A stretch of 64,000 nucleotides of DNA from Actinomycetes bacterium (GTDB lineage: Bacteria > Actinomycetota > Acidimicrobiia > Acidimicrobiales > Microtrichaceae), in NCBI GenBank assembly GCA_024222295.1, contig JAAEPF010000034.1, positions 277,678 to 341,677 on the forward strand. Reading direction: 5' to 3'. Under the pieces are notes generated by a model, which ran no database searches, was not told the DNA's origin, and saw only the letters and a program-made list of their open reading frames with translations. Below are positions 18,095-26,794 of this stretch, one piece after another; position 1 is the stretch's first letter; each line of letters opens with the position of its first letter. A program made the position numbers and the translations under genes.

Positions 18095-18997
18095 TCAGTC
18101 GCCGATGTGCTTCCAGATGAACCGGGCCATCGCCTCGATGCTGGCATCTGACTCCGGCACGACCTCGGGCGGGAAGATCTGGAAGTCGTGTGTGAGCTCG
18201 GGCCAGACGGTCAGCGACACGTCGATCCGGCTGCGCCGGGCCAGAGCCGCGAGTGCCGTTGAATCGTCCAACAGCACCTCCTGGTCGCCGACCTCGATGC
18301 ACAGTGGTGGCAGTCCCGCGAGGTCGTCGGCGAAGACCGGTGAGACCCGTGGGTCGCGCGGATCACAGCCCGCCAGGTAGGCATCCGCCATCTGGTCGAG
18401 GTCTTCCCTCACGAGGAGTGGGTCGAGCCCGTCGAGCCGGTCGTGGCTGTCGGCGCTCTGGGTCAGGTCCGCCCACGGGGAGATCAGGGCGGCCGCCGCC
18501 GGCACGGGCCCTCCGGCATCACGCAGCGCCATCAACGTGGCCACAGCAAGGCCTCCACCCGCTGAGTCGCCCGTCAGCGCAGTGTGCTCCGGACCGGGCC
18601 GCATTGACAGCAACTCAGAGGTCGCTGCGAGCGCGTCATCCAGGGCTGCGGGAAAGGGATGCTCCGGCGCCAGGCGGTAGTCGGGGACCGCGACGCGGGC
18701 CTGGGCTGCGATGGCGAGCCGGCCTGCGAAGCCGCGGTGGGTGTCATGGCCACCCATGCAGTACCCGCCGCCGTGGAGATGCAGCACGGTGGGTGCGTCA
18801 TCGCCGAGGCCGACGGGTGCAACCCACTCGGTCGGTCGTCCACCCAGCTCACCGGTCGTCACCGTGGTGCCCTCGGGCGCAGGGGAGTTCGCGGCCGAGG
18901 CATCCATTGCGGCACGCCGTTCCAGGATGGTGCCGCCGGTCAGGCCCGAATCGGCGAGCATCTCCCTCAAGAGCTTCACACCCGGGTGTTGCGACAC
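18095..18997 (-). CDS. Alpha/beta hydrolase, hormone-sensitive-lipase family
   Basis: A 300-residue esterase/lipase with the HSL-family oxyanion motif HLHGGGYCMGG, the nucleophile elbow TGDSAGGGLAVA, an acid region CIEVGDQEVLLDDS and the catalytic histidine in PELTHDFQIF. It hydrolyses short or medium acyl esters. It is divergent from the Baeyer-Villiger monooxygenase at 19079, with a large inverted repeat between them. This suits a pathway in which the monooxygenase converts a ketone to an ester or lactone and this enzyme opens it. The pairing is inference. Confidence 0.93.
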   Translation of the reverse strand: MSQHPGVKLLREMLADSGLTGGTILERRAAMDASAANSPAPEGTTVTTGELGGRPTEWVAPVGLGDDAPTVLHLHGGGYCMGGHDTHRGFAGRLAIAAQARVAVPDYRLAPEHPFPAALDDALAATSELLSMRPGPEHTALTGDSAGGGLAVATLMALRDAGGPVPAAAALISPWADLTQSADSHDRLDGLDPLLVREDLDQMADAYLAGCDPRDPRVSPVFADDLAGLPPLCIEVGDQEVLLDDSTALAALARRSRIDVSLTVWPELTHDFQIFPPEVVPESDASIEAMARFIWKHIGD

Positions 18998-19020
18998 GTT
19001 GTCCCTCCTGTCGAGCCGTT

Positions 19021-19063
19021 ATGTTCGAGCTGAATCACACTATCGGTGATCCAGCTCGAACAT
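19021..19063. promoter_or_regulatory. Long inverted repeat between divergent hydrolase and BVMO genes
   Basis: Arms 19021-19038 and 19046-19063 are reverse complements over 18 bp with one mismatch, separated by 7 bp. The outer 12 bp, ATGTTCGAGCTG and CAGCTCGAACAT, are perfect. It lies 23 nt from the hydrolase start and 15 nt from the monooxygenase GTG, the expected place for an operator serving both promoters. It does not match the nine-copy palindrome, so a different regulator is expected. Confidence 0.65.
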
Positions 19064-19078
19064 TCCGGGGGCGAAGCA

Positions 19079-21028
19079 GTGTCAGAACGAAGCCGATACG
19101 CAGGCAAGGTCATTGGCGACGACGATGCGGCAATCGCCGCCGCGCTCGAGGACGTCAGCATCCCGGCGCTGATCATGTCGATGGTCCATATCACCGGCGA
19201 TCCCGCGTGGATCCGGGGCGAGGACGTGCCAGCCGGCAACTACCTCAACGAGGTCCAGGGATTCATGGACCCCGAGTCCCAACAGCGCGTACGCGACGCC
19301 GCCTGCACTGCCATCGCCGAATGGCGTGACGCCGGCTGCCCGTTGCCTGAGCAGCCCGGCCCCGAGCTGCTGCACGAGATGATGAACACGCTGGTCGGCG
19401 AAGAGGTCCCTTCCGAGTACGTGCCCCTCCTGCTGGAGGAGCTCGAGCTCGACGGGCATGACGCGCGCGAGGTCGACCTGTCCGGAGTCGATGCCGACTC
19501 CCGCCGCTCATTTCACGTCGTGGTCATCGGCGCCGGGATGTCCGGCATCCTTGCCGGAATCCAGCTGGCTGAAGCCGGGATCTCCTACACCGTCGTCGAG
19601 AAGAACCCGGCAGTCGGAGGCACCTGGTACGAGAACCAGTACCCCGGATGCCGCGTGGACGTGGGCAACCACTTCTACTGCTACTCCTTTGAGCCCTCGG
19701 AGCACTGGAGCGAGTTCTTCTCACAGCAGCCTGAACTCCAGCGGTACTTCGAGGACACGGCGCGCCGCCATGACGTGCTGCGGCACATCCGCTTCGACAC
19801 CGAGGTCACCGCGGCGACGTTCAACGAGGACGAAGGCAAATGGACGGTGGATCTGACCGGGCCCGAGGGTGCCGAGCAGCTCGTGGCCGATGCGGTGATC
19901 AGCGCGGTCGGTCAACTCAACCGCCCCAAGCTGCCTGACATCGAGGGAGTCGACTCGTTCGGTGGCGAGTGGATGCACAGCGCCCAGTGGCGCCACGACG
20001 TCGATATCGACGACAAGCGGGTCGCAGTCATCGGTACGGGCGCGAGCGCGTTCCAGCTCGTGCCCTCAATCGCCGAGCGGGTCGGTCACCTGAGTGTGTT
20101 CCAGCGCAGCGCGCCGTGGATGTTCGAGAACCCGAACTACCACGAGAAGGTCGGGCCCGGAGTCAGGTGGGCGCTCGAACACCTGCCCTGGTACGGACGC
20201 TGGTTCAGGTTCCTCATCTTCTGGCCCGCATGTGACGGCGGCATGATCGCAATGCGCATCGACCCCGACTACCCCCACCAGGACAGGGCAATCAGCGAAG
20301 CCAATGACGGTGCCAGAGAGTTCTTCTCGATGTGGATCCGCTCGCAGTGTGGCGACGACGAAGAGCTCGCGGCGAAGGTCGTGCCCGACTACGTCTGCCT
20401 GGGCACGCGCACACTGCAGGACAACGGTTCGTGGATCGGTGCCCTGCGGCGCGACGACGTGGACCTCGTCACGGACTCGATCGCCCGCATCGAACACGAC
20501 GCCGTCGTGACGGTCGACGGAGAGGGCAACGAAGAGCGTCACGAGGTGGACGTGATCGTGTACGCCACCGGCTTCGCGGCCAACAAGTACCTGTGGCCGA
20601 TGCGGATCGAGGGCCGCGGCGGCGCCGTGCTCTCCGAACAGTGGGGGGAGGAGCCGACCGCGCTCTATGGCGTTTCGGTGCCCAACTTCCCGAACCTGTT
20701 CTGCATCTACGGCCCGGGAACGAACCTCGCCAGCGGAGGCAGCCTGATCTTCCACTCCGAGTGCGAGATGCGCTACATCATGGGCTGCCTGAAGCTCCTG
20801 CTCTCGGACCCGGAAGCGGGCGCGATCGAAGTGACCCCAGAGGCGCACGACGAGTACAACGCCCGGCTCCAGGAGGAGATGAGCCACATGGTGTGGTCAC
20901 ACCCGAGCGTGAAGCACTCGTGGTACCGCAACGAGGCCGGCGACATCTACATCCTGTCGCCGTGGCGGCTGGTGGACTTCTGGAACTGGACGCGCGAGCC
21001 GGACCCGGCGCACTACGTGCTCAGCTGA
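19079..21028 (+). CDS. Baeyer-Villiger flavin monooxygenase (4-hydroxyacetophenone monooxygenase-like)
   Basis: A 649-residue NADPH- and FAD-dependent monooxygenase that inserts oxygen next to a ketone. The first ~140 residues are the extra helical domain of the HAPMO group. The FAD fold begins at VVIGAGMSGILAGIQLAEAG (about residue 148). The Baeyer-Villiger fingerprint is FGGEWMHSAQW, followed by the NADPH-binding VAVIGTGASAFQLVPSI. The GTG at 19079 is chosen over an upstream in-frame ATG at 19046 because a GGGGG run precedes it and the upstream codons lie in the inverted repeat. Divergent partner: the esterase at 18095. Confidence 0.93.
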   Translation: MSERSRYAGKVIGDDDAAIAAALEDVSIPALIMSMVHITGDPAWIRGEDVPAGNYLNEVQGFMDPESQQRVRDAACTAIAEWRDAGCPLPEQPGPELLHEMMNTLVGEEVPSEYVPLLLEELELDGHDAREVDLSGVDADSRRSFHVVVIGAGMSGILAGIQLAEAGISYTVVEKNPAVGGTWYENQYPGCRVDVGNHFYCYSFEPSEHWSEFFSQQPELQRYFEDTARRHDVLRHIRFDTEVTAATFNEDEGKWTVDLTGPEGAEQLVADAVISAVGQLNRPKLPDIEGVDSFGGEWMHSAQWRHDVDIDDKRVAVIGTGASAFQLVPSIAERVGHLSVFQRSAPWMFENPNYHEKVGPGVRWALEHLPWYGRWFRFLIFWPACDGGMIAMRIDPDYPHQDRAISEANDGAREFFSMWIRSQCGDDEELAAKVVPDYVCLGTRTLQDNGSWIGALRRDDVDLVTDSIARIEHDAVVTVDGEGNEERHEVDVIVYATGFAANKYLWPMRIEGRGGAVLSEQWGEEPTALYGVSVPNFPNLFCIYGPGTNLASGGSLIFHSECEMRYIMGCLKLLLSDPEAGAIEVTPEAHDEYNARLQEEMSHMVWSHPSVKHSWYRNEAGDIYILSPWRLVDFWNWTREPDPAHYVLS

Positions 21029-21159
21029 GCCGCGCGGCCCGCGGGGTGTCCGGGCGGATTGGTGCGCCGGGCCCAGGCGCTCAACTCGGGGGAAGCGATG
21101 TGGGTAGGAACGGAACCGGCGGGGTGTGGCTGACGAGCCGACCTTCGAGTCGTCGGCAG

Positions 21160-22278
21160 TCAGAGTCCGAACTCCGCGAGTTCGACGGGGCGGCGTTCGT
21201 CGATCGAAAGGTGCGCTGCGGCCCCGGTGGCCACGGCCCACATGCCCTCGGTGACTGTCACGTCCGCGGGTCCGCCCTTGCGGATCGCCTGTTCCAGGGC
21301 GACGTGCTCCATGTAGCTCGCACCCTGGTGGAACTCCGGGTACGGCACTCGTGGGTCCATCGGAGCCGGCACCTCACGCGGCGGCTCTCCGTGTGCGGAC
21401 CCGAAAGGCGACTTCGCGCGCTCGCCCACCCAGACGACGTCGCCCGGAACAGTCGCCTCGAGCTTCGCGGCATCGCCGGTGATCGAGAGTTCCTGCTCGA
21501 ATCGCCCACCCTCGGCGAACATGCACAAGTCGAGTGACCCGCGCACCCCGTTGGCGTATTCGACGATCACGAACGCGTTGTCGATGATGTCGGGTACCTC
21601 GCCCTCGTACGACTCGTTGAGGTGGTTGACGTCCTGGGCGCCGCTTGCCATCACCCGAACGGGCCGGGAGTCGGCCACGAGGTTCATCAGGTCGAAGAAG
21701 TGGCAGCACTTCTCCACGAGCGTGCCGCCGGTGTTTCGGTTGAAGCGGTTCCAGTTGCCGACCTTGTCGAGGAACGGGAAGCGGTGCTCGCGGATGGACA
21801 CCATCCGAGTGGTGCCGCAAACCCCGGTGGCCAACTGCTCGAGCATCACTGCCGGCGTCGGCATGAAGCGGTACTGGAGGCCCATCCATGTGATCGCGTC
21901 GCGCCCTGAGGCTGCCTCCACGATCGCCTTTGCGTCGTCAACCGTCGTGCACAGCGGCTTCTCGATGAGTACGTGCTTGTCCGTGGCCAGAGCTGCCCCC
22001 GCGATTGACCCATGGGTGTGGTTGGGGGATGTGATCACGACCACGTCCACCTCGGGGTCCGCGAGGAGTGCATCGTGGTGGTCGTACACGCGTACCTGCG
22101 AGCGTGCGTTCTCGCCCTGTGGGCCTGCCTCCACGCAGCCGAGTCCGAACTCGATGGAGTCAGGAACGGGGTCTGCGAGGGCGACCACTTCCGCGCCCTC
22201 GATGTGGCCGAGGTCGAGGATGTGCTCCGCACCCATCATCCCGGTGCCGATGACCCCATAGCGGATCGGATCGTTCAT
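21160..22278 (-). CDS. Gfo/Idh/MocA-family oxidoreductase
   Basis: A 372-residue NAD(P)-dependent dehydrogenase. The N-terminal Rossmann fold starts RYGVIGTGMMGAEHILDLG. The catalytic-lysine motif is HVLIEKPLCT, and the C-terminal alpha/beta domain carries a histidine-bearing block, VEKCCHFFDLMNLV. These enzymes act on sugars, inositols or related polyols, and the substrate is not evident. The ATG at 22278 is used because the residues upstream of it are not family-like. It is divergent from the aldo/keto reductase at 22347. Confidence 0.92.
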   Translation of the reverse strand: MNDPIRYGVIGTGMMGAEHILDLGHIEGAEVVALADPVPDSIEFGLGCVEAGPQGENARSQVRVYDHHDALLADPEVDVVVITSPNHTHGSIAGAALATDKHVLIEKPLCTTVDDAKAIVEAASGRDAITWMGLQYRFMPTPAVMLEQLATGVCGTTRMVSIREHRFPFLDKVGNWNRFNRNTGGTLVEKCCHFFDLMNLVADSRPVRVMASGAQDVNHLNESYEGEVPDIIDNAFVIVEYANGVRGSLDLCMFAEGGRFEQELSITGDAAKLEATVPGDVVWVGERAKSPFGSAHGEPPREVPAPMDPRVPYPEFHQGASYMEHVALEQAIRKGGPADVTVTEGMWAVATGAAAHLSIDERRPVELAEFGL

Positions 22279-22346
22279 CGCGTGGAACCTACAGCGGGCA
22301 CTGCACCTGGGGCGCCTTGTGCTCCGCAACCGGTACGGTGACCGCC

Positions 22347-23282
22347 GTGGCAGTCCCCGAATCGCACGCCCCCCAGTCCGATGGCCCTGGTGGGTTGCTC
22401 CCCTTCGGCCCGATCGCGTACGGGTGCTGGCGCTTCGGTGGTACGAGTACGAGCGAGGCCTCTGTGAAGGTCAACACCGCCATCGAGTGCGGCATGACAC
22501 TCATCGATACCGCAGCGATCTACGGCTACACCGGCGACGTGCCTGCGGCTGACGAGAGCAGTGGGTTCGGTGCAGCCGAGTCGCTGCTGGGTCGGGTGCT
22601 GGCCGAGTCCCCGGGATTGCGGGACCAGATCACACTCGCAACCAAGGGTGGCATCTTCCCGCCGGTGCCGTATGACTCCTCACCGACGTACCTGCGCGCC
22701 TCGGTGGATGAGTCGCTGAGGCGCCTCCAGGTCGACCGGATCGACCTGTTCCAGGTCCACCGGCCCGACCTGCTCGTGCACCCGGAGTCGCTTGCTGCGG
22801 TGCTGGGGGAGCTGGTGGCAGCCGGCAAGGTCCGTGCGGTCGGAGTCTCGAACTACAGCGTGGCCCAGACGCGTGCGCTCACCTCGTATCTGGAGGTGCC
22901 GCTCGTGTCGACCCAGCCGGAGTTCTCGCCGCTCGAGCTGGCACCGCTGATGGATGGCACGCTCGACCACGCGATGCAGCACGGCGTCGTGCCACTCGCA
23001 TGGAGCCCACTCGGCGGCGGGCGACTCGGCTTGCCGCCGACCAACGACGAACGTGCTGAAGCGGTGGCCCGGATTTGTGACCGGATCGCGTCAGAACAGG
23101 GTGTGACCCGCACCGCCGTCGTGCTGGCATGGGTGATGCGGCATCCCGCAGGATGCGTTCCGATCGTGGGCACCCAACGCCCGGAGCGCATCAGGGAATG
23201 CGCCCGTGCCGTCGAGGTGATCCTGTCCCGCGACGAGTGGTACGAGATCCTCGTCGCCGGGCGCGGCGAGCCGATGCCATGA
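22347..23282 (+). CDS. Aldo/keto reductase
   Basis: A 311-residue TIM-barrel NADPH-dependent reductase. The catalytic tetrad is visible: Asp and Tyr in LIDTAAIYGYTG, Lys in LATKGG, His in LFQVHRPD. The C-terminal cofactor loop is VPIVGTQRPERIRE. It reduces carbonyls to alcohols. Its stop overlaps the start of the following LLM monooxygenase by 4 nt (ATGA), so the two are translationally coupled. The GTG at 22347 was chosen from the family N-terminus; the exact start is uncertain by about 10 codons. Confidence 0.9.
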   Translation: MAVPESHAPQSDGPGGLLPFGPIAYGCWRFGGTSTSEASVKVNTAIECGMTLIDTAAIYGYTGDVPAADESSGFGAAESLLGRVLAESPGLRDQITLATKGGIFPPVPYDSSPTYLRASVDESLRRLQVDRIDLFQVHRPDLLVHPESLAAVLGELVAAGKVRAVGVSNYSVAQTRALTSYLEVPLVSTQPEFSPLELAPLMDGTLDHAMQHGVVPLAWSPLGGGRLGLPPTNDERAEAVARICDRIASEQGVTRTAVVLAWVMRHPAGCVPIVGTQRPERIRECARAVEVILSRDEWYEILVAGRGEPMP

Positions 23283-24364
23283 GCACCGACGCCCCCGAGG
23301 TCGCCTGGTTCTCGGCGCTGTGCGACGACGACTACGAGTTCCTGGGCGTTCCCGACGCGGAGCTGCGTTCGTCCTGGGACCACTGCCGCGACATCGTCAC
23401 CGCGGCAGAGTCCGCCGGCTATGACAACGTGTTGTTGCCCTCGGGCTTTGCGCTCGGCATCGACGGGGTCCCGTTCGCCGGGGGAATCGCTGCGCTGACC
23501 GACCGGATCCGCTTGCTGTTGGCCGTGCGGTGCGGCGAGATGTGGCCGCCCCAGCTAGCACGACAGCTGGCCGGACTCGACGAGATGCTCGCCGGTCGGC
23601 TGACAGTCAACATCATCAGCTCGAACCTGCCCGGCGATGAACTGGACAGCGAGCCTCGCTACGCCCGCACGCTCGAGGTCATGACCATCCTGCGAACCCT
23701 GCTCGAGGGGCAACCCCTGGAGCACCATGGCGACTTCTACGACCTGGAGCTCGAGGCGCCGCGGATCGCATCCGACCGCGCGGCCGCCCGGCGTGCCGCA
23801 GGCCTGCCCGCAGCACCACCGCTGTACTTCGGCGGGCTGTCCGAGCCCGCCCGCGACGTCGCAGCCCGTGCGGCCGACACCTACCTGATGTGGCCGGACA
23901 CGATCGACGTCGTCGAGGCCACCCTGTCGGACATGCGCAGGCGCGCCGGCGAACATGGACGCACCCTGCGTTTCGGCTACCGGGTCCATGTCGTGGTGCG
24001 CGAGACCGAATCCGAGGCCCGCGAGGCTGCCGCGGGACTCCTGTCGCAACTCGACGCTGACGAGGGAGAGCGGATCCGCCGCAGGTCCCTGGACACCGCG
24101 TCGGCGGGCGTGTCCAGGCAGGCCGAGTTGCGCGACAGCGCCGGCGGCGACGGATTCGTGGAGGACAACCTCTGGACCGGCATCTCCCGCGCCCGCTCGG
24201 GTTGCGGAGCCGCTCTGGTCGGCGATCCCGACCAGGTGCTGGCGAAACTGCGGACCTACATGGACCTCGGCATCGACGCGTTCATCCTGTCGGGCTACCC
24301 GCACCGCCGCGAATGTGACCTCTTCGCAGAGCACGTACTGCCCGCACTGCGCGGGACGCGCTGA
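23279..24364 (+). CDS. LLM-class flavin monooxygenase (SsuD-like)
   Basis: A 361-residue luciferase-like TIM-barrel monooxygenase, closest in look to alkanesulfonate monooxygenases that use FMNH2. Supporting blocks are ESAGYDNVLLPSGFALG, the LTVNIISSNLPGDELDSEPR stretch (the SsuD region that carries the active site) and RYARTLEVMTILRTLLEG. The C-terminal ARSGCGAALVGDPDQVLAKL fits the same group. It is coupled by a 4-nt overlap to the aldo/keto reductase. No sulfonate transporter or FMN reductase is next to it, so the substrate is uncertain. Confidence 0.88.
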   Translation: MSTDAPEVAWFSALCDDDYEFLGVPDAELRSSWDHCRDIVTAAESAGYDNVLLPSGFALGIDGVPFAGGIAALTDRIRLLLAVRCGEMWPPQLARQLAGLDEMLAGRLTVNIISSNLPGDELDSEPRYARTLEVMTILRTLLEGQPLEHHGDFYDLELEAPRIASDRAAARRAAGLPAAPPLYFGGLSEPARDVAARAADTYLMWPDTIDVVEATLSDMRRRAGEHGRTLRFGYRVHVVVRETESEAREAAAGLLSQLDADEGERIRRRSLDTASAGVSRQAELRDSAGGDGFVEDNLWTGISRARSGCGAALVGDPDQVLAKLRTYMDLGIDAFILSGYPHRRECDLFAEHVLPALRGTR

Positions 24365-24371
24365 TCAGGGC

Positions 24372-25874
24372 TCACAGGTCGGCGAGCGTGGCCGCAGGGT
24401 CGCCGTCGGGCACCGGCTCCGCAACCAGTCGGCGGACGCGGTCGCGGTCCTCGGTGAGCGCGAACAGCTTGGGGTCGAACCCGCCGGTGATGGTGGCGGC
24501 GAGCACGTCGCCTGCCGAATCCAGGTCGACAGACTCGTCGAACGAAGCCACGTCCCTGGTGCCGGTCGCCTGCTGCACGTCGGCCGCCAGGTCGGCCACC
24601 ATTGCGCCGCCGGGGACCGGATCGCGGCCCCAGACGGTCAGTCCGGCCTTGGTCAGCAGGCCCGACACCGTGGTGACGAGTCCCTGGGCACCGTGCCCCG
24701 CACGAAGCCTGCGGGCGACCTCCGCTGTCGCCATGTAGGTGAAGTGGTTGAACGGTCCGCCGGCAAACGGCATGCCACCAAGGAGCGTCGGCGTGCCGTC
24801 GAGCGGGAAGCCGAGCTCTCGCTGCTGGAGCCTGACCGAAGCCGGGAAGCAGGAGTAGAGCTCGACCAGGTCGATCTCTGACACCGGGTGGCCGAGATGC
24901 TCGGCCGCTGCATCGCCCATGACGCCGATGGCGGGCCAACGGTGCGGCTCGGCCCGGCGCGACAGCGTGAGGCCGAACGAGGAGTCGAGCGCGACATGCG
25001 GGTGAAGCAGGTGGTCGCGGTCAGCGCCGTTGGCCCGGGCCACCTCCTCGGTGGATACGAGCAGGGCGGCGGCGTGATCAAGGGCCCACTGGGTGGAGTG
25101 CCACTTGTTGTACGGGAACGCGAGCAGGCGGTTGTCGTCGCTCGAGGTCGCCAGTGACTCCGCCGTGTGCGGCGGCCCGCTGAAGCAGGCTTCGGGATTC
25201 GACGCCGCGACCGAATCGAAACGCGCCCACAACTCCGACACATCGGTGCTGAGCTGGGTCGGGGAGTCGCCTTCGTGGCGGGCCAGCGCGGAGTCGATCA
25301 TGGCGTATTGCACGACCGGGTCCCAGAGCATGGCGGCCACCTCGGCATCGGCCATGAACTCGCCGCTCGGCGCCAGGGGAAACGTGGCACCGGGACCGTT
25401 GGACACGCCGGGAGGTACCTGTCCGGCTCGCTTGGCGGCGAGGGCGCTCGCCTTTGCCTCGCTGCCGACCACCAGCACCGCATCGGCTGCGCCCGTCTCA
25501 ACGGCGAGGATGGCATTGCTGACCAGCCGCTGCTGGGGTACGCCGATGGCCGCGACCATGGTCGCGGTGTTGTCGAGGCCGAGCGCCTCGGTGAGCGCGC
25601 CTGCAGGATCCGGCGCGTCGTCGGAGCCGACGGGCATCGCGACGATGCCCACCGAATCGAGGATCCCGGCGGAGCCGGCATCGACCGCTGCGGCCGCGAC
25701 CGCGCGCGCCGCGAGCGCGGTGGCGTCAGTGAGCGGGTCGCCGTCGCCAGGATGGTTCCGGGCTTCACCGACGCCGGCGAGCACGGCCCGTCGCGTGCGC
25801 CGGCGATCGCCGGCCGGTGTGCCGGCTGTGCGGTCGAGCGGCTCAGGGGGGTTCCCGGTGGTCTGGGAGTTCAT
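24372..25874 (-). CDS. Thiolase-fold protein without catalytic cysteine
   Basis: A 500-residue member of the thiolase superfamily from the ATG at 25874. The N-terminal domain has TRRAVLAGVGEARNHPGDGD. At the usual cysteine position the sequence reads VAAIGVPQQRLVSNAILAVE, with no cysteine. The C-terminal half has EIDLVELYSCFPASVRLQ and a block, GGMPFAGGPFNHFTYMA, typical of a group annotated as acetyl-CoA acetyltransferases of unknown activity. It is expected to bind an acyl-CoA but not to perform classical thiolysis. It stands alone, convergent with the LLM gene. Confidence 0.8.
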   Translation of the reverse strand: MNSQTTGNPPEPLDRTAGTPAGDRRRTRRAVLAGVGEARNHPGDGDPLTDATALAARAVAAAAVDAGSAGILDSVGIVAMPVGSDDAPDPAGALTEALGLDNTATMVAAIGVPQQRLVSNAILAVETGAADAVLVVGSEAKASALAAKRAGQVPPGVSNGPGATFPLAPSGEFMADAEVAAMLWDPVVQYAMIDSALARHEGDSPTQLSTDVSELWARFDSVAASNPEACFSGPPHTAESLATSSDDNRLLAFPYNKWHSTQWALDHAAALLVSTEEVARANGADRDHLLHPHVALDSSFGLTLSRRAEPHRWPAIGVMGDAAAEHLGHPVSEIDLVELYSCFPASVRLQQRELGFPLDGTPTLLGGMPFAGGPFNHFTYMATAEVARRLRAGHGAQGLVTTVSGLLTKAGLTVWGRDPVPGGAMVADLAADVQQATGTRDVASFDESVDLDSAGDVLAATITGGFDPKLFALTEDRDRVRRLVAEPVPDGDPAATLADL

Positions 25875-25929
25875 CCGGGTGACAATACGGTGACGACCGG
25901 CTTCAGCCGTCATGCGCGATGATCAAACC

Positions 25930-26250
25930 ATGAGCGATTCGGACAAGCGTGAAGTTCTCTCCGCAGATGATGTGCGGACCTGGGCCGCCGAGCACCACCC
26001 CTGGGCGGTGGGTACCGGCGGTGACCGGCTGCTTCGCACGTTCATCTTCGAGGACTTCGGAGAGGCCATGAAGTTCATGGCGAAGGTGGAGCCGGTGGCG
26101 GAGCAGCTCAACCACCATCCTGAGTGGCGCAACGTCTACAACAAGGTGTGGATCGAACTCACCACCCACGACTCCGGGGGCATAACGGCGCTCGACCTCG
26201 AGCTGGGCGAAGCCATGAACGCGGCCGCCCACCAACTCGGCGCGGACTGA
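25930..26250 (+). CDS. Pterin-4a-carbinolamine dehydratase family protein
   Basis: A 106-residue protein with the diagnostic PCD motif: VAEQLNHHPEWRNVYNKVWI followed by TTHDSGGITALD, including the active-site histidine pair and the later histidine. The family dehydrates 4a-hydroxytetrahydropterin after aromatic amino acid hydroxylation, and in some bacteria serves in cofactor recycling of other kinds. No hydroxylase is nearby. The ATG at 25930 is preferred to one six codons upstream. It ends 6 bp from the convergent membrane-protein gene. Confidence 0.92.
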   Translation: MSDSDKREVLSADDVRTWAAEHHPWAVGTGGDRLLRTFIFEDFGEAMKFMAKVEPVAEQLNHHPEWRNVYNKVWIELTTHDSGGITALDLELGEAMNAAAHQLGAD

Positions 26251-26256
26251 CAGCTG

Positions 26257-26736
26257 TCACCTACGTTCTGGGAGCTTGCCCAGGACTCGCCGGCCAATCA
26301 ACGCGGCAACTGCCAGCGCCGGAAGAGCGACCAGGTCCGTGGGGTCCTCGATGACGCCAACCTGCGCGACCGCCGGCCAGCCATCTCCGGCGGCGATGCT
26401 GATCGCCGCACGCCCTGGCCACACGACGTAGCCGACGTAGCTGCGCCAGAGGTCAGCGAAAGGCCTCGAGACCTTGATGAGCGTGAAGACCACGCCGACG
26501 GCCGCCACAGCGATCCCAACCGACCGCTCGGTCAACTGCCAGGGCCGGCGACGCAGGGCCCAGCGCCCGGCTTCCACCACGGCCACCGCGAAGAGCGGGA
26601 AGTACAGAAGCGCCCCGAAGTCCGACAGTTTTCCGCTGAAGAACCCGGGGTGCTCGACCTTCAGATAGAGGTCGTTCGCTGCGACCGTGAGCAGGGCGAT
26701 CACCACGAGCGGATGCAGCAGCACATCGCCGGGCAC
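26257..26736 (-). CDS. Small polytopic membrane protein, unknown function
   Basis: A 159-residue product from the GTG at 26736. It begins with DVLLHPLVVIALLTVAANDL and continues FFSGKLSDFGALLYFPLFAV, a HP...ND...GKLSD pattern that recurs in a family of unnamed bacterial membrane proteins. Four hydrophobic stretches are seen. The frame stays open further upstream into the preceding gene, but those residues are Ser/Arg-rich and look non-coding. An AAAGGAG lies 15 nt before the GTG, rather far for a ribosome site, so the start is uncertain. Confidence 0.65.
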   Translation of the reverse strand: MPGDVLLHPLVVIALLTVAANDLYLKVEHPGFFSGKLSDFGALLYFPLFAVAVVEAGRWALRRRPWQLTERSVGIAVAAVGVVFTLIKVSRPFADLWRSYVGYVVWPGRAAISIAAGDGWPAVAQVGVIEDPTDLVALPALAVAALIGRRVLGKLPERR

Positions 26737-26794
26737 GCGTCCGGAGGACGACTCCTTTGTACGCGTGGTCAGGCCCGCGGGCCGCGCCGCTGTG

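Noticed and set aside
26247..26258. TGACAGCTGTCA palindrome at the convergent gene ends
   Set aside because: Spacing between the half-sites is shorter than N6, it overlaps two stop codons, and there is no promoter context; probably incidental or part of a terminator.
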